DNA of 64,000 bases from an uncultured Burkholderiales bacterium (GTDB taxonomy: Bacteria > Pseudomonadota > Gammaproteobacteria > Burkholderiales > Burkholderiaceae), in contig CAMLJY010000016.1 of assembly GCA_946480465.1 (NCBI GenBank), positions 1-64,000 on the forward strand. Direction: 5' to 3'. Shown here piece by piece: positions 1-10,951 of the stretch. The position numbers were made by a program, and so were the translations under genes. Numbering within the stretch: the stretch's first letter is position 1; each line of letters opens with the position of its first letter. The notes under the pieces are model-generated. The model did no database searches and was not told where the DNA came from. It worked only from the letters and a program-made list of their open reading frames with translations.

Positions 1-592
1 TGACGTAGTCGATGCCGTCGGGCGAGTGGTTGGTGTCGACCACGCCGATCACCGGGATACCGAGCTTCTTGGCTTCGGCGACGGCGATCTTGTGGTAGCC
101 GACGTCGATGACGAACAGCGCATCAGGCAGTGCATTCATGTCCTGGATGCCGCCGATGTCCTTCTCGAGCTTGGCCAGCTCGCGTTCGAACATCAGGGCT
201 TCCTTCTTGGTCAGCTGCTCCAGGCCGGTTTCCTTCTGGGCCTGCATGTCCTTCAGCTTCTTCAGCGAGCCCTTGACCGTCTTGAAGTTGGTCAGCATGC
301 CGCCGAGCCAGCGCTGGTCGACGAAAGGCATGCCGGCACGCTGGGCTTCCAGGGCAATGACATCGCGGGCCTGGCGCTTGGTCCCCACCATCAGGATCGT
401 GCCGCGCTTGCCGGTGAGCTGGCGCACGAACTTCATCGCTTCTTCGAACTTCGGAAGCGTCTTCTCGAGGTTGATGATGTGGATTTTGTTGCGATGGCCG
501 TAGATGAAGGGGGCCATCTTGGGGTTCCAGAAGCGGGTTTGGTGTCCGAAATGGACGCCCGCTTCCAGCATTTCACGCATGGTGACTGGCAT
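1..592 (-). CDS. rpsB: 30S ribosomal protein S2, 3' part beyond window
   Basis: Structural protein of the small ribosomal subunit. The reverse strand from the ATG at 592 reads an uninterrupted S2 sequence of about 197 residues that leaves the window at position 1, so the C-terminus is missing. Recognisable family stretches are [13 protein letters not shown] near the N-terminus, [10 protein letters not shown], and a [15 protein letters not shown] end. The codons before the start contain GGAG as a ribosome binding site. rpsB is usually followed by tsf, which would lie outside the window on the left. The 145 bases up to the divergent amidase must hold its promoter, but I see no clear -35/-10 pair. 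Identification is firm. Confidence 0.97.
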   Translation of the reverse strand, partial: MPVTMREMLEAGVHFGHQTRFWNPKMAPFIYGHRNKIHIINLEKTLPKFEEAMKFVRQLTGKRGTILMVGTKRQARDVIALEAQRAGMPFVDQRWLGGMLTNFKTVKGSLKKLKDMQAQKETGLEQLTKKEALMFERELAKLEKDIGGIQDMNALPDALFVIDVGYHKIAVAEAKKLGIPVIGVVDTNHSPDGIDYV

Positions 593-737
593 GGAGAAGC
601 TCCGAAGGTTGGGTCTAGAATCCGGCGCGAATCGCGGGGCTTCAAATGCAACGCAGTGTTTGCATCCAATGGTCCCGCGACACCTTTCGTCAGCCGGTTC
701 GCGATTGATTCACCTGGCGCCCGGTACGGATCAAGCC

Positions 738-2078
738 GTGGACATCCAGATAAACCCAAAGAGTATAGCAGCCGGCTCGATCACCGCGACCGAGGTCCTT
801 CGAAGCGCAATCGAGGCGGGTGATTCGACCGCCTGCCGTCACGCATTCATCCGCCGCTTCGACGCCACGGCCCAGACCACGGCTCAGCTCGTGGACCGTG
901 CACGCGAAGCGGGGCTGACCCTGCCTGCCCTCGCCGGCATGCCGATCTCGGTCAAGGACTTGTTCGATGTCGCCGGCCAGCCCACGACGGCAGCCTCGCG
1001 GTCGCTTGCGGGTACTCCGCTGGCCGCGCGCGACAGCACGGCGGTGGCGCGCCTGCGCGCGGCAGGCGCCGTGCTGGTAGGCCACACCAACATGAGCGAG
1101 TTTGCCTTCTCGGGCGTAGGCATCAATCCTCACCACGGCACGCCGTTGAACCCGCGGGCCAAGGCCGAGGCGGCGATCCCTGGTGGGTCGACGTCCGGTG
1201 GCGCAGTGTCCGTCGCGACCGGCGCGGCCTGGGCCGCACTGGGTTCGGACACGGGCGGCTCGGTCCGCATCCCCGCCGCGCTGCAGGGCCTGGTCGGCTT
1301 CAAGAACACGCAGCGGCTGACGCCGCTGGACGGCAGCATCCCGCTCTCACCCACGCTCGACACCAGCTGCGCCATCACCCGCAGCGTGCCCGATGCGGTG
1401 CTGATGCACGGCATCCTGGCTGCCCGCCTGCCGCAGCCGCTTCGGCGCCCGTTGCGCGCGCTGCGCCTGGGCGTACCGTCGACGCTGATGCTGGACGCAC
1501 TGGATGCCGACGTGGCCGCGGCCTTCGAGGCCGCGCTGCGCGCCCTGGCCGCAGCTGGCGCGCAGATCGAGACGGTGGACATGCCCGTGCTGGCCGAACT
1601 GGCGAGACTGCAGGTCGGCGGAGGCTTCGCCGCGGCCGAGAGCTGGGCCTGGCACCGCCATCGATTGGCGACGCAGGAAGCTGACTACGACCCTCGCGTC
1701 GCGCTGCGCATCAAGCGCGGCGCGCAGATCAGCGCGGCCGACTACCTGGACCTGCAGCACGCTCGCCAGGACCTCATCACGCGCTTCGAGGAAGCCGCAC
1801 TGGGCTTCGATGCCCTGCTCTCGCCCACCGTGCCCGTGGTGGCGCCCGCCCTGGCACCGCTGCTCGCGGACGACGCGCTCTTCTTCACCACCAACGCCTT
1901 GCTGCTGCGCAATCCGTCGGCGGTCAACCTGCTGGATGGCTGTGCGCTGTCGTTGCCTTGCCATGCGCCACGGTCGCTCCCGGTCGGGCTGATGGTGTGG
2001 GCACCGGCAATGCACGACGACGCGGTGCTGGGCGTCTCTCTCGCGATCGAGGCCGTGCTGGCCGGCGCGGGGGCTTGA
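738..2078 (+). CDS. Amidase of the amidase-signature family
   Basis: Predicted hydrolase of amide bonds, about 446 residues. The Ser-cisSer-Lys machinery is visible: Lys73 in GMPISVKDLF, the GGSTSGG loop with Ser151/Ser153, and the probable nucleophile Ser175 in SDTGGSVRIPA. I chose the GTG at 738 because homology-like sequence starts there. The open frame runs further upstream to 504, but that part overlaps rpsB on the other strand and looks non-coding. Three bases separate its stop from the next gene (DadA-like), and that gene overlaps the NAD(P)HX repair gene, so the three are probably one transcript. The family acts on many amides and the substrate cannot be read from sequence; a GatA role is unlikely because no gatB or gatC is adjacent. 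Confidence 0.85.
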   Translation: MDIQINPKSIAAGSITATEVLRSAIEAGDSTACRHAFIRRFDATAQTTAQLVDRAREAGLTLPALAGMPISVKDLFDVAGQPTTAASRSLAGTPLAARDSTAVARLRAAGAVLVGHTNMSEFAFSGVGINPHHGTPLNPRAKAEAAIPGGSTSGGAVSVATGAAWAALGSDTGGSVRIPAALQGLVGFKNTQRLTPLDGSIPLSPTLDTSCAITRSVPDAVLMHGILAARLPQPLRRPLRALRLGVPSTLMLDALDADVAAAFEAALRALAAAGAQIETVDMPVLAELARLQVGGGFAAAESWAWHRHRLATQEADYDPRVALRIKRGAQISAADYLDLQHARQDLITRFEEAALGFDALLSPTVPVVAPALAPLLADDALFFTTNALLLRNPSAVNLLDGCALSLPCHAPRSLPVGLMVWAPAMHDDAVLGVSLAIEAVLAGAGA

Positions 2079-2081
2079 GCG

Positions 2082-3359
2082 ATGCGCGTTGCCGTGATCG
2101 GCGCCGGCATCATTGGCGTCACGACTGCCTACGAGCTTGCGGCCGACGGCCACGAGGTGACCGTGTTCGAGCGGCGCAGCAGCGTCGCCGAAGAAACCAG
2201 CTTCGCGAATGCCGGCGTCATAGCGCCAGGCTATGTCACACCCTGGGCGGCGCCCGGCATGCCCGGCAAGGTGATGCGGCACTTGTTAAGCCGGCATGCC
2301 CCGGTGCGTCTGGCGCGCCCAGCGGCCGCCGGCCAGCTGCGCTGGATGTGGCGCTGGTGGCGCGCCTGCCAGCCCACCGTGTTCCAAGCCAACCGCGCAT
2401 GCATGCATCGCCTGGCTCGCTTCAGTCAGCAGCGCCTCGTCCAGCTGACACGGGACCTGAAGCTCGACTACGAACAGCGCGCTGGCTACATGGTGCTGCT
2501 GCGCGAACCGCAGGATCTGGCGCTGGCGCGCGGGAGCCTGAAGCTGCTGGCCGAGCTCGGTGTTTCCTTTCATCTGATTGACGCGGCCAAGGCACGGGCC
2601 CTGGAACCGGCCCTGAACCCGGAGGTGAAGCTGCACGCCGCGGTGCACCTGCCGCTCGATGGTGTCGGCAACTGCCGGCAGTTCGCTCACCTGCTGCGGG
2701 GCGAAGCCCAGCGCCTGGGCGTCGACTTCAGGTTCCAGCGCGAGGTGATCGCTCTTGGTGCAGGCCCCAGACCCGTCGTGCGCCACCGCCGCGTCGACAG
2801 CCGCGAAACGCCGAGCGAAGACCCCTTCGACGCCGCCATCGTCTGCGCCGCCCTCGGCGCCCCGGAACTGCTGAAGCCCCTGGGATGCCGCATTCCAATG
2901 GCACCGGTGTACGGCTACTCGATCACCGCGCCGCTGCGGCGGCTGGAAGGACATCCGGATCTCGGACCACGCGCGGCAGTGATGGACGAACGCTTCAAGG
3001 TGGCGATCAGCCGCCTCGGCCAGCGCGTGCGTGTCGCTGGCAGTGCCGAGTTGGGCGGACGCCTCGACCGCAACAACGAAGCGGCGCTCCAGACCCTGTA
3101 CAAGGTCCTCGACGACTGGTATCCGGGTTGCGCGCAACTCGGCCAAGTACAGCAGTGGAAAGGCGCTCGGCCGATGCTGCCCGACGGCCCGCCGGTGCTC
3201 GGCGCCAGCGGCACCCCCGGGATTTGGCTGAACCTGGGTCACGGATCCAGTGGCTGGGCCCTCAGCTGCGGCTCGGCGCGCCTGCTATCGGACTTGGTCT
3301 CCGGCCGCCCACCATCCATTGACACCGAAGGCCTCGGCATCGAGCGCCTGGCGCATTGA
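2082..3359 (+). CDS. FAD-dependent D-amino-acid dehydrogenase-like oxidoreductase (DadA family)
   Basis: Probable membrane-associated FAD oxidoreductase of the DAO/DadA type, 425 residues. The N-terminus has the dinucleotide-binding fold with GAGIIGVTTAYELAADG, followed by an acidic residue at the strand end (VTVFE). The C-terminus has the matching FAD contacts (WLNLGHGSSGWALSCGSA). DadA enzymes oxidise D-amino acids to 2-oxo acids and pass electrons to the respiratory chain. Whether this copy uses D-amino acids or another amine is unknown. It starts 3 bases after the amidase stop and runs up to the next gene, which suggests translational coupling. Amide hydrolysis followed by amine oxidation would be a reasonable joint role, but that is inference. 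Confidence 0.85.
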   Translation: MRVAVIGAGIIGVTTAYELAADGHEVTVFERRSSVAEETSFANAGVIAPGYVTPWAAPGMPGKVMRHLLSRHAPVRLARPAAAGQLRWMWRWWRACQPTVFQANRACMHRLARFSQQRLVQLTRDLKLDYEQRAGYMVLLREPQDLALARGSLKLLAELGVSFHLIDAAKARALEPALNPEVKLHAAVHLPLDGVGNCRQFAHLLRGEAQRLGVDFRFQREVIALGAGPRPVVRHRRVDSRETPSEDPFDAAIVCAALGAPELLKPLGCRIPMAPVYGYSITAPLRRLEGHPDLGPRAAVMDERFKVAISRLGQRVRVAGSAELGGRLDRNNEAALQTLYKVLDDWYPGCAQLGQVQQWKGARPMLPDGPPVLGASGTPGIWLNLGHGSSGWALSCGSARLLSDLVSGRPPSIDTEGLGIERLAH

Positions 3360-3361
3360 CG

Positions 3362-4858
3362 ATGGCTATGCCGCTGCCCGTGCTGCCGTCGGACCGGGCT
3401 TGGGCCCTGCACGACGACGCGGGCACGCGCCGCGTGGAGCAGGCGATGCAGGCGGCGCTGGCCGCGCACGAGCTGATCGAGCGCGCCGGCTGGGCCGTCG
3501 CCCGGCTGGCACTGGCCGTGGCACCGCATGCGCAGCGAATCTGGGTCGCAGCCGGTGGTGGCAACAACGGCGGTGACGGGCTGGTCGCAGCACGCCACCT
3601 GCTCGGTGCAGGCAAGGCGGTTCAGGTCGCCTTCTTCGGTGACCCGTTGCGACTGCCGCCGGATGCCGCCCATGCCCATGCAGCGGCCCGTGCCGCCGGC
3701 GTCCCGATAGAGACCTCGCACAGCGGCATCGAAGGCGCCGACTTGATCATCGACGCGCTGCTCGGCCTCGGTGCACGCACGCCCCCGCGCGATCACATGG
3801 CCGCCGCAATCCATTGCATCAACCGCAGCGGCCGTCCGGTGCTGGCAGTGGACCTTCCGTCCGGCCTGCCGGCCGATACCGGGTCGGCCGCCGGCCACGA
3901 GCTCATCCGCGCAGATCACACGTTATCTCTTCTCACCTTGAAGCCCGGCCTCTTCACCGCCGATGGCCGGGATCACGCCGGCCGCGTTTGGCATGACGCG
4001 CTGGGCGCCGATGCGGACCTGCTTCAGGCAACGGCCGTCGCCGGGCTCGGCGGACCGGCACCGCCCCCGTCGCGGCGCCACGGGCAGCACAAGGGCAGCT
4101 TCGGCGACGTCGCAGTCGTCGGAGGTGCCGAAGGAATGGCAGGCGCCCCACTGCTGGCAGCGCGCGCCGCCCTGGCGGCCGGTGCCGGCCGGGTCCTGCT
4201 GACGCGGCTGGACGATCGCCTGGCGAACGCGGAACTGCCCTGGCCCGAGCTGATGCTGCGCGCCCCCGGCCATCTGCTGCAGCCCTCGCTGCTCGCCCGC
4301 AGCACGGTGGTGTGCGGCTGCGGCGGCGGGCAGGCTGTGGCCGCTGTGTTGCCGGCGCTGCTGGAGCATGTGCCGCGCCTGGTGCTCGACGCCGATGGGC
4401 TGAACGCCATCGCGGGATCCTCAGCACTTCAGGCGGCCCTGTCGTCGCGCAGCCGGCGCGGCCAACTTACCGTCCTGACGCCACACCCCCTCGAGGCCGC
4501 ACGCCTGCTTGGCATCGGCACGGACGAGGTTCAGCAAGACCGACTGCAGGCGGCGCAGCGCATCGCGGGCATGACCGGCGCGGTGACCCTGTTGAAAGGC
4601 TCCGGGACCGTGATCGCGGGGACAAGCGGTCGTCCGGTGGTCAACCCGACCGGCAATGCGCGGCTGGCCATCCCCGGCAGCGGCGACGTGCTAGCGGGTT
4701 GGATCGGGGGCGGCTGGAGCGCACGCTCCACCGCCGATCCTGCCGCCATCGCGGCGGAGACGGCCTGGCTGCACGGCCGAGCCGCCGAGACCGCGCCCGG
4801 TACCGGCCCGCTCACCGCCTCAGCGCTGATCGAGGCGATCACGCGAGTCAGCGGCTGA
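3362..4858 (+). CDS. nnr: Bifunctional NAD(P)H-hydrate epimerase / ADP-dependent NAD(P)H-hydrate dehydratase
   Basis: Repairs hydrated NADH and NADPH. The N-terminal YjeF domain (about residues 1-215) epimerises R-NAD(P)HX and the C-terminal kinase-like domain (about 225-498) dehydrates the S form using ADP. Seen here are the epimerase loop GGGNNGGDG (65-73) and the dehydratase nucleotide motif GSGDVLAG (439-446) with the general-base Asp442; most family members have GTGDVLAG. The ATG at 3362 lies 2 bases after the upstream stop. A TTG at 3356 and an ATG at 3368 are alternatives. Length of about 498 is normal for the fused enzyme. Confidence 0.93.
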   Translation: MAMPLPVLPSDRAWALHDDAGTRRVEQAMQAALAAHELIERAGWAVARLALAVAPHAQRIWVAAGGGNNGGDGLVAARHLLGAGKAVQVAFFGDPLRLPPDAAHAHAAARAAGVPIETSHSGIEGADLIIDALLGLGARTPPRDHMAAAIHCINRSGRPVLAVDLPSGLPADTGSAAGHELIRADHTLSLLTLKPGLFTADGRDHAGRVWHDALGADADLLQATAVAGLGGPAPPPSRRHGQHKGSFGDVAVVGGAEGMAGAPLLAARAALAAGAGRVLLTRLDDRLANAELPWPELMLRAPGHLLQPSLLARSTVVCGCGGGQAVAAVLPALLEHVPRLVLDADGLNAIAGSSALQAALSSRSRRGQLTVLTPHPLEAARLLGIGTDEVQQDRLQAAQRIAGMTGAVTLLKGSGTVIAGTSGRPVVNPTGNARLAIPGSGDVLAGWIGGGWSARSTADPAAIAAETAWLHGRAAETAPGTGPLTASALIEAITRVSG

Positions 4859-4935
4859 GCAGCCCCATCCCGCCCGCTGGCGCCGCCCTGCCAGGGACGC
4901 ACCACGGCGGGCGGCTTGAGCCGCCGACCGCGACT

Positions 4936-7140
4936 TCAGCGGGCCTGGCGCGTCTTGGCCACCTTGGCGGCGTCCCGCTTGGTCTTCCCCGCCGCACCTG
5001 TCCGCGAGGACACCGCCTTCGCGCGCGCGCCTTTCGCCTGGCGATCCCGCGCCTTCACTTCCTTGAGCGCCTGCGTCGCCGAGCCCGTCTTGCGACCACG
5101 CGCCAGCAGTTGCTCCGCATCGCCCTCACGCACCATCCGGAAATCGATCTTCCGGCCATCGAGGTCGACACGGCTGACCTGCACGCGCACCCGCGAGCCG
5201 ACGATGTAGCGCAAACCGCTGCGCTCTCCACGCAGTTCCTGCCGCGCCTCGTCGAAGCGGAAATACTCACCGCCCAGCTCGGTGATGTGCACCAAGCCTT
5301 CGACGTACAGGTCGTCGAGCGTCACGAAAACGCCGAAGCTCGTGACCGCACTGGCCGTGCCCGAATACTCCTCGCCGAGGTGGTCGCGCATGAAGCGGCA
5401 CTTCAGCCAGGCCTCGACATCGCGAGAGGCTTCGTCGGCGCGGCGCTCGTTGGCGCTGCAGTGCGCGCCGGCGGTCTCCCAGAGCTCCGTGTCATGCGCG
5501 CTGGCGGTCGGCTTGGGCGTGGCCTTGCCCCCCTTGCGCGAAGGCTTCGCCAGCGCCTCCTCCTCCATCGCCCCACCCGAGAGGTGATAGCGCTTGCCAT
5601 GCAGCAGCGCCTTGATCACGCGGTGCACCAGCAGATCGGGATAGCGCCGAATCGGACTGGTGAAGTGGGTGTAGGCCTCGTATGCGAGGCCGAAGTGGCC
5701 GCTGTTGGTGGCCGTGTAGATGGCTTGCTGCATCGAACGCAGAAGCATCGCGTGGATCTGCGCTGCGTCCGGCCGATCCTTTGTCGCCTGGGCAATCGCC
5801 TGCAGTTCTCCTGGCTTCGGGTCGTCGCTGAGCCCGAAGCCCAGCCCGAGAGCCTTCAGGTAGTTCTGGAGCGCCACGCGCTTCTCGGGCGTTGGGCCTT
5901 CGTGCACGCGGTAGAGCGCCGCATGCTTGTGGCGTTGGATGAAGTCCGCCGCGCAGACGTTGGCGGCCAGCATGGCCTCCTCGATCAGGCGGTGCGCTTC
6001 GTTGCGCGTGCGCGGAACGATCTTCTCGATGCGGCCGTTGTCGTCGCAGACGATCTGCGTTTCCGTGGTCTCGAAGTCGACTGCGCCGCGGGTACCACGG
6101 TGCTTCAGCAACGCCCGGTAGACCTCGTGCAGGTTCAGCAGGTGCGGAACCAGGTCTTGGCGCCGCTGCGCCTCGGCACCCCGGGTATTACCGAGGATCG
6201 CCGCCACCTCCGCGTACGTCAGGCGCGCGTGGGAGCGCATCACCGCCGGGAAAAACTGGTAGGCCTCGATCGCACCCTGCGCGGACACGAGCATGTCGCA
6301 CACCATGCACAAGCGCTCTTCATCCGGGTTCAGCGAGCACAAGCCGTTGGAGAGCTTCTCAGGCAGCATCGGGATGACACGCCGCGGAAAGTACACCGAC
6401 GTCGCGCGCTCGTAGGCATCTTCGTCGAGCGGCTCGCCGGGCTTCACGTAATGGCTCACGTCGGCGATGGCGACCACGAGGCGCCAGCCTTCGAAGGCCG
6501 TCTTGCCACGACCACGCTTGATCGGCTCGCAGTAGACGGCATCGTCGAAGTCACGCGCATCTTCGCCGTCGATCGTGACCAGCGCCACGTCGGTCAGGTC
6601 GATGCGCTGGCGCTTGTCCACCGCCCGCAGGCGTTCCGGCAACGCGGCAGCCTGCGCCAGGGTCTCGGCGGAGAACCGGTGTGGCACCTCGTACTTGCGC
6701 ACCGCGATCTCGATCTCCATCCCGGGGTCGTCGATCTCACCTAGCACCTCGGTGATGCGGCCCACGGGCTGGGAGTACATCGACGGAGCCTCCGTCAGCT
6801 CCAGCGCCACGACCTGGCCGACCGTGGCATTCGCGATCGCGTTCTTGGGGATCAGGATGTCCTGGCCGTAGCGGCGGTCCTCGGGGGCTACGAGCCAGGT
6901 CCCGTTTTCATGCAGCAGACGGCCGATGATCGGCGTACGGCGCCGCTCGACGATCTCGAGCACGCGCCCTTCAGGCCGCCCCTTGCGGTCATAGCGCACG
7001 ACCCGCACACGCACGCGATCCCGGTGCAGAACCGCGCGCATTTCCTGCGGGGAAAGGTAGATGTCAGGCTCGTTGTCGTCACGGCGCACGAAGCCGTGCC
7101 CATCGCGGTGTCCGAGCACCGTGCCCTCGATTTCGCTCAT
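4936..7140 (-). CDS. rnr: Ribonuclease R (RNB-family 3'-5' exoribonuclease), short N-terminus
   Basis: Processive 3'-5' exoribonuclease that degrades structured RNA. 734 residues. It opens directly with a cold-shock-like RNA-binding segment (GTVLGHRDGHGFV). The RNB catalytic domain follows with IDGEDARDFDDAV, carrying the metal-binding aspartates, then an S1 domain around residues 595-680 (GVFVTLDDLYVEGLVHI), and a Lys/Arg-rich tail. The helix-turn-helix that precedes the cold-shock domain in Escherichia coli RNase R (813 residues) is absent, and there is no room for it before the tRNA promoter. It converges on the NAD(P)HX repair gene. A 6-bp GC hairpin at 4910-4925 lies between them but has no T-run. 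Confidence 0.95.
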   Translation of the reverse strand: MSEIEGTVLGHRDGHGFVRRDDNEPDIYLSPQEMRAVLHRDRVRVRVVRYDRKGRPEGRVLEIVERRRTPIIGRLLHENGTWLVAPEDRRYGQDILIPKNAIANATVGQVVALELTEAPSMYSQPVGRITEVLGEIDDPGMEIEIAVRKYEVPHRFSAETLAQAAALPERLRAVDKRQRIDLTDVALVTIDGEDARDFDDAVYCEPIKRGRGKTAFEGWRLVVAIADVSHYVKPGEPLDEDAYERATSVYFPRRVIPMLPEKLSNGLCSLNPDEERLCMVCDMLVSAQGAIEAYQFFPAVMRSHARLTYAEVAAILGNTRGAEAQRRQDLVPHLLNLHEVYRALLKHRGTRGAVDFETTETQIVCDDNGRIEKIVPRTRNEAHRLIEEAMLAANVCAADFIQRHKHAALYRVHEGPTPEKRVALQNYLKALGLGFGLSDDPKPGELQAIAQATKDRPDAAQIHAMLLRSMQQAIYTATNSGHFGLAYEAYTHFTSPIRRYPDLLVHRVIKALLHGKRYHLSGGAMEEEALAKPSRKGGKATPKPTASAHDTELWETAGAHCSANERRADEASRDVEAWLKCRFMRDHLGEEYSGTASAVTSFGVFVTLDDLYVEGLVHITELGGEYFRFDEARQELRGERSGLRYIVGSRVRVQVSRVDLDGRKIDFRMVREGDAEQLLARGRKTGSATQALKEVKARDRQAKGARAKAVSSRTGAAGKTKRDAAKVAKTRQAR

Positions 7141-7166
7141 CAGCGCTGCGCCAAGCGACGAAGGGC

Positions 7167-7196
7167 TTGTGTTCTGATTTGTCTTTATGCTAGACT
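7167..7196 (+). promoter_or_regulatory. Candidate sigma-70 promoter of tRNA-Leu(CAG)
   Basis: TTGTGT (7167-7172) and TAGACT (7191-7196) are separated by 18 bases in a locally AT-rich stretch. They lie about 28 bases before the tRNA 5' end. Match to consensus is moderate. Confidence 0.5.
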
Positions 7197-7224
7197 CCTA
7201 GCTTCAGTAGTTAAACAGCTACCT

Positions 7225-7309
<85 letters not shown>

Positions 7310-7315
7310 AACAAG

Positions 7316-7350
7316 AAATGGCCGACACGAAAGTGTCGGCCATTTTTCTT
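7316..7350 (+). terminator. Intrinsic terminator after tRNA-Leu(CAG)
   Basis: A 13-bp perfect stem (7316-7328 with 7333-7345), GAAA tetraloop and T-rich tail. It may also serve the convergent phosphoribosyltransferase transcript, although the T-run is weaker in that direction. The roughly 245 bases between here and 7596 show no convincing gene. Confidence 0.93.
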
Positions 7351-7595
7351 TGGCCGCACATTTGTTTGGCCGCATACGCGGCCTTGGCCCGAACCCTGAG
7401 ACGCCGCGCTTGAAGAGCCCGCTGCGTGCAGCTGCGCCGTGCTGCTCAGCGGAAAGATCGCGGGGGCACTGCTCCCCCGAAAAGCACAAGCGCCGCCACG
7501 AGGACGGCGCAGTGCACGAACGCCACCGTGGGGGCAGCGTGATGCCGAGGCGGCTGTCGATGACGACTCGCCCCGCAGCATGTTCACGGTCCGCG

Positions 7596-8117
7596 TCAGA
7601 CAGCGAATTTCTTCGCCAGCCCGTCGGGCCGCAGGTTGTCGTACTCCTCGAACGGCTGGTGGATCCAGGGACTGGTCGGCAGCATTTCGACGTAGTACTC
7701 CGGCGTGTAGCTCGATACGCCCTTGACCCAAATGACCGCGGTACGCAGCTCGCTGATCGCAGGCACGCCGCGCAGCCGCTCCACGACCGCCTTGAGCGTG
7801 ACGCCCGAATCGGCCAGGTCATCCACCAGCAGCACCCGCCCCGCCAGCTCACCCTTGGGCATGGTGATGTATTTCGCCATGTCCAGCCGACCCTGGATGG
7901 TGCCCGCTTCCGCACGGTAGGAACTGGTAGACATGATCGCGAGCGGCTTGTCGAAGACTCGCGAAAGCACGTCTCCGGGCCGCATGCCGCCACGCGCGAG
8001 GCAAAGGATCTGGTCGAACTCCCAGCCGGAAGCCGCCACCTTGAGGGCCAAGCGCTCGATCAAAAGGTGGTATTCATCCCAGGACACATACAGATGCTTG
8101 CCGTCATCGGTCAGCAT
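7596..8117 (-). CDS. Phosphoribosyltransferase (Gpt-like)
   Basis: Type I phosphoribosyltransferase of 173 residues. The PRPP-binding motif VLLVDDLADSGVT lies at residues 95-107, and the pyrophosphate-contact segment LARGGMRPGD at 40-49. This size and pattern match proteins related to xanthine/hypoxanthine-guanine phosphoribosyltransferases, but the base specificity cannot be read. The ATG at 8117 was chosen over a longer frame because GGAGACG sits just upstream and homology-like sequence starts there. It begins 16 bases after purA, so it is probably the last gene of the purA operon, consistent with purine metabolism. Confidence 0.9.
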   Translation of the reverse strand: MLTDDGKHLYVSWDEYHLLIERLALKVAASGWEFDQILCLARGGMRPGDVLSRVFDKPLAIMSTSSYRAEAGTIQGRLDMAKYITMPKGELAGRVLLVDDLADSGVTLKAVVERLRGVPAISELRTAVIWVKGVSSYTPEYYVEMLPTSPWIHQPFEEYDNLRPDGLAKKFAV

Positions 8118-8133
8118 GGGGAACGTCTCCTCT

Positions 8134-9480
<1,347 letters not shown>

Positions 9481-9515
9481 CTAAGGAGATGAAAAGGTTC
9501 GGCTGCCGCGCGGCG

Positions 9516-10679
9516 TCATAGCGCGCGCAGCACCCAGCGACCGTCGACCGCCACGAGTTCGCGGTCGCAGTCGAATTCTTCGCCCTCGTGCTCATGGCCG
9601 GGCAGGACGCATACCACCGTGTCGCCCTGCTCGCGCAGGCTGCGCACGGCCGCGCGAAGAGCGGCGTCCTCGCCCCAGGGCGCCCTGACCGCCATGCGGC
9701 GTGGCTCAGGCATGGCAACAGCCGCGACGGCTTTCAGATCGGTGCTGAAGCCGACCGCGGGGCGGTTGCGACCAAAGACCGCACCGATCTCGTCGTAGCG
9801 ACCGCCGCGCAGGAGCGCATCCGCACAGCCTTCGGCGTAGGCTGCGAAACGCACGCCGCTGTAGTAGCCGTGGCCACCGACATCCGCGAGGTCGAAGCCG
9901 AGTTCGACGTCCGGATGTGCCCGGCGCACATGGCTTGCGAGCCACGCCATGTCGTCCAATGCTGCGTGGATCAGCGGCCGAGCGACCAGCACTTGCCGGG
10001 CTTCGGCCAGCACCTGCTCGTCGCCATACAGCTTCGGCAGCGCGAGCAAGCTGGCCCGCACATCCGCAGGCAACGGCGCAGCCAGTTGTTCCAACCGGCT
10101 GCCGTCCTTGATGGCCAAGGCTTCGACCACCTCGCGAAGCGTGGCCGCGTCGAGGGCCTCGCCGCTCAGCAGTCCGCGCACGATCCGTGCGTCTGCCAGA
10201 TCGAGCACCAAGCCCTTGAGCCCAGCAGCGCGCAAGCTGTCCAGCGCGAGGTCCTGCACCTCCAAGTCCGCCTCCAGCCCGGCATGGCCGTAGATTTCGG
10301 CCCCCAGTTGCAGCGGTTCGCGGGTGCGGTGCGAGGCCTCCGGCCGCGTGTGTAGCACCGGTCCGCAATAACAAAGCCGCGTGACCCCGGCACGATTGAG
10401 AAGATGGGCGTCGATGCGAGCCACCTGTGGCGTGCTGTCCGCGCGTACGCCCAGCGAACGCCCACTGAGCTGATCGACAAGCTTGAAGGTGCGCAGGTCG
10501 AGTTCTCGGCCGGCACCCGTGAGCAAGGAATCCAGGTGCTCCAGCAGCGGCGGCATCACCAGCTCGAACCCATAGCCGCGGGCCCGATCCAGCAGATTGC
10601 GCCTCAGTTCTTCGATGCGCCTCGCCTCGGCTGGCAAGACATCGGCAATGTGCTCGGGCAGCAGCCAAGCAGACGACAT
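9516..10679 (-). CDS. hisZ: ATP phosphoribosyltransferase regulatory subunit HisZ
   Basis: HisRS-like protein of 387 residues that partners the short form of HisG in the first step of histidine synthesis. The core of class II synthetases is present ([27 protein letters not shown]). It differs from true HisS in the catalytic motifs and lacks the anticodon-binding domain organisation of the hisS copy at 17922-19232. The ATG at 10679 was chosen because the family N-terminus ([12 protein letters not shown]) starts there; the open frame extends upstream through non-homologous sequence into the DUF2065 gene. Confidence 0.93.
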   Translation of the reverse strand: MSSAWLLPEHIADVLPAEARRIEELRRNLLDRARGYGFELVMPPLLEHLDSLLTGAGRELDLRTFKLVDQLSGRSLGVRADSTPQVARIDAHLLNRAGVTRLCYCGPVLHTRPEASHRTREPLQLGAEIYGHAGLEADLEVQDLALDSLRAAGLKGLVLDLADARIVRGLLSGEALDAATLREVVEALAIKDGSRLEQLAAPLPADVRASLLALPKLYGDEQVLAEARQVLVARPLIHAALDDMAWLASHVRRAHPDVELGFDLADVGGHGYYSGVRFAAYAEGCADALLRGGRYDEIGAVFGRNRPAVGFSTDLKAVAAVAMPEPRRMAVRAPWGEDAALRAAVRSLREQGDTVVCVLPGHEHEGEEFDCDRELVAVDGRWVLRAL

Positions 10680-10747
10680 GAAAGACACCGGGGGATTAAA
10701 AGCGGCATTGTACTGGCCGGACCCGAAGGCAAGCCGCGCGGCGCCGG

Positions 10748-10933
10748 TCAACGCCAAAACGCCAGCAGCAGCAGGCCAATGATCATGCTGGTCAGGCCGA
10801 AAAAGCGGATCTGCCCGTCGGTCAAGCGGATCGCACGTTCGAAGACCTGCCGCCACAAGCCAGGGCTCAGGAACGGCAACACACCCTCGAACACAAGCAT
10901 CAGCGCGAATGCGCCGAGCAGAAGCTCGCCCAT
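10748..10933 (-). CDS. Small DUF2065 (YjeT-like) membrane protein
   Basis: 61-residue protein with two predicted membrane helices (about residues 4-24 and 42-59). Its sequence fits the DUF2065 family, whose function is unknown. Genes of this family are regularly found right after hflC, as here (18 bases). The position suggests a link with the HflKC membrane complex, but this is context only. Confidence 0.85.
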   Translation of the reverse strand: MGELLLGAFALMLVFEGVLPFLSPGLWRQVFERAIRLTDGQIRFFGLTSMIIGLLLLAFWR

Positions 10934-10951
10934 GCGACGACGTCGGACAAA

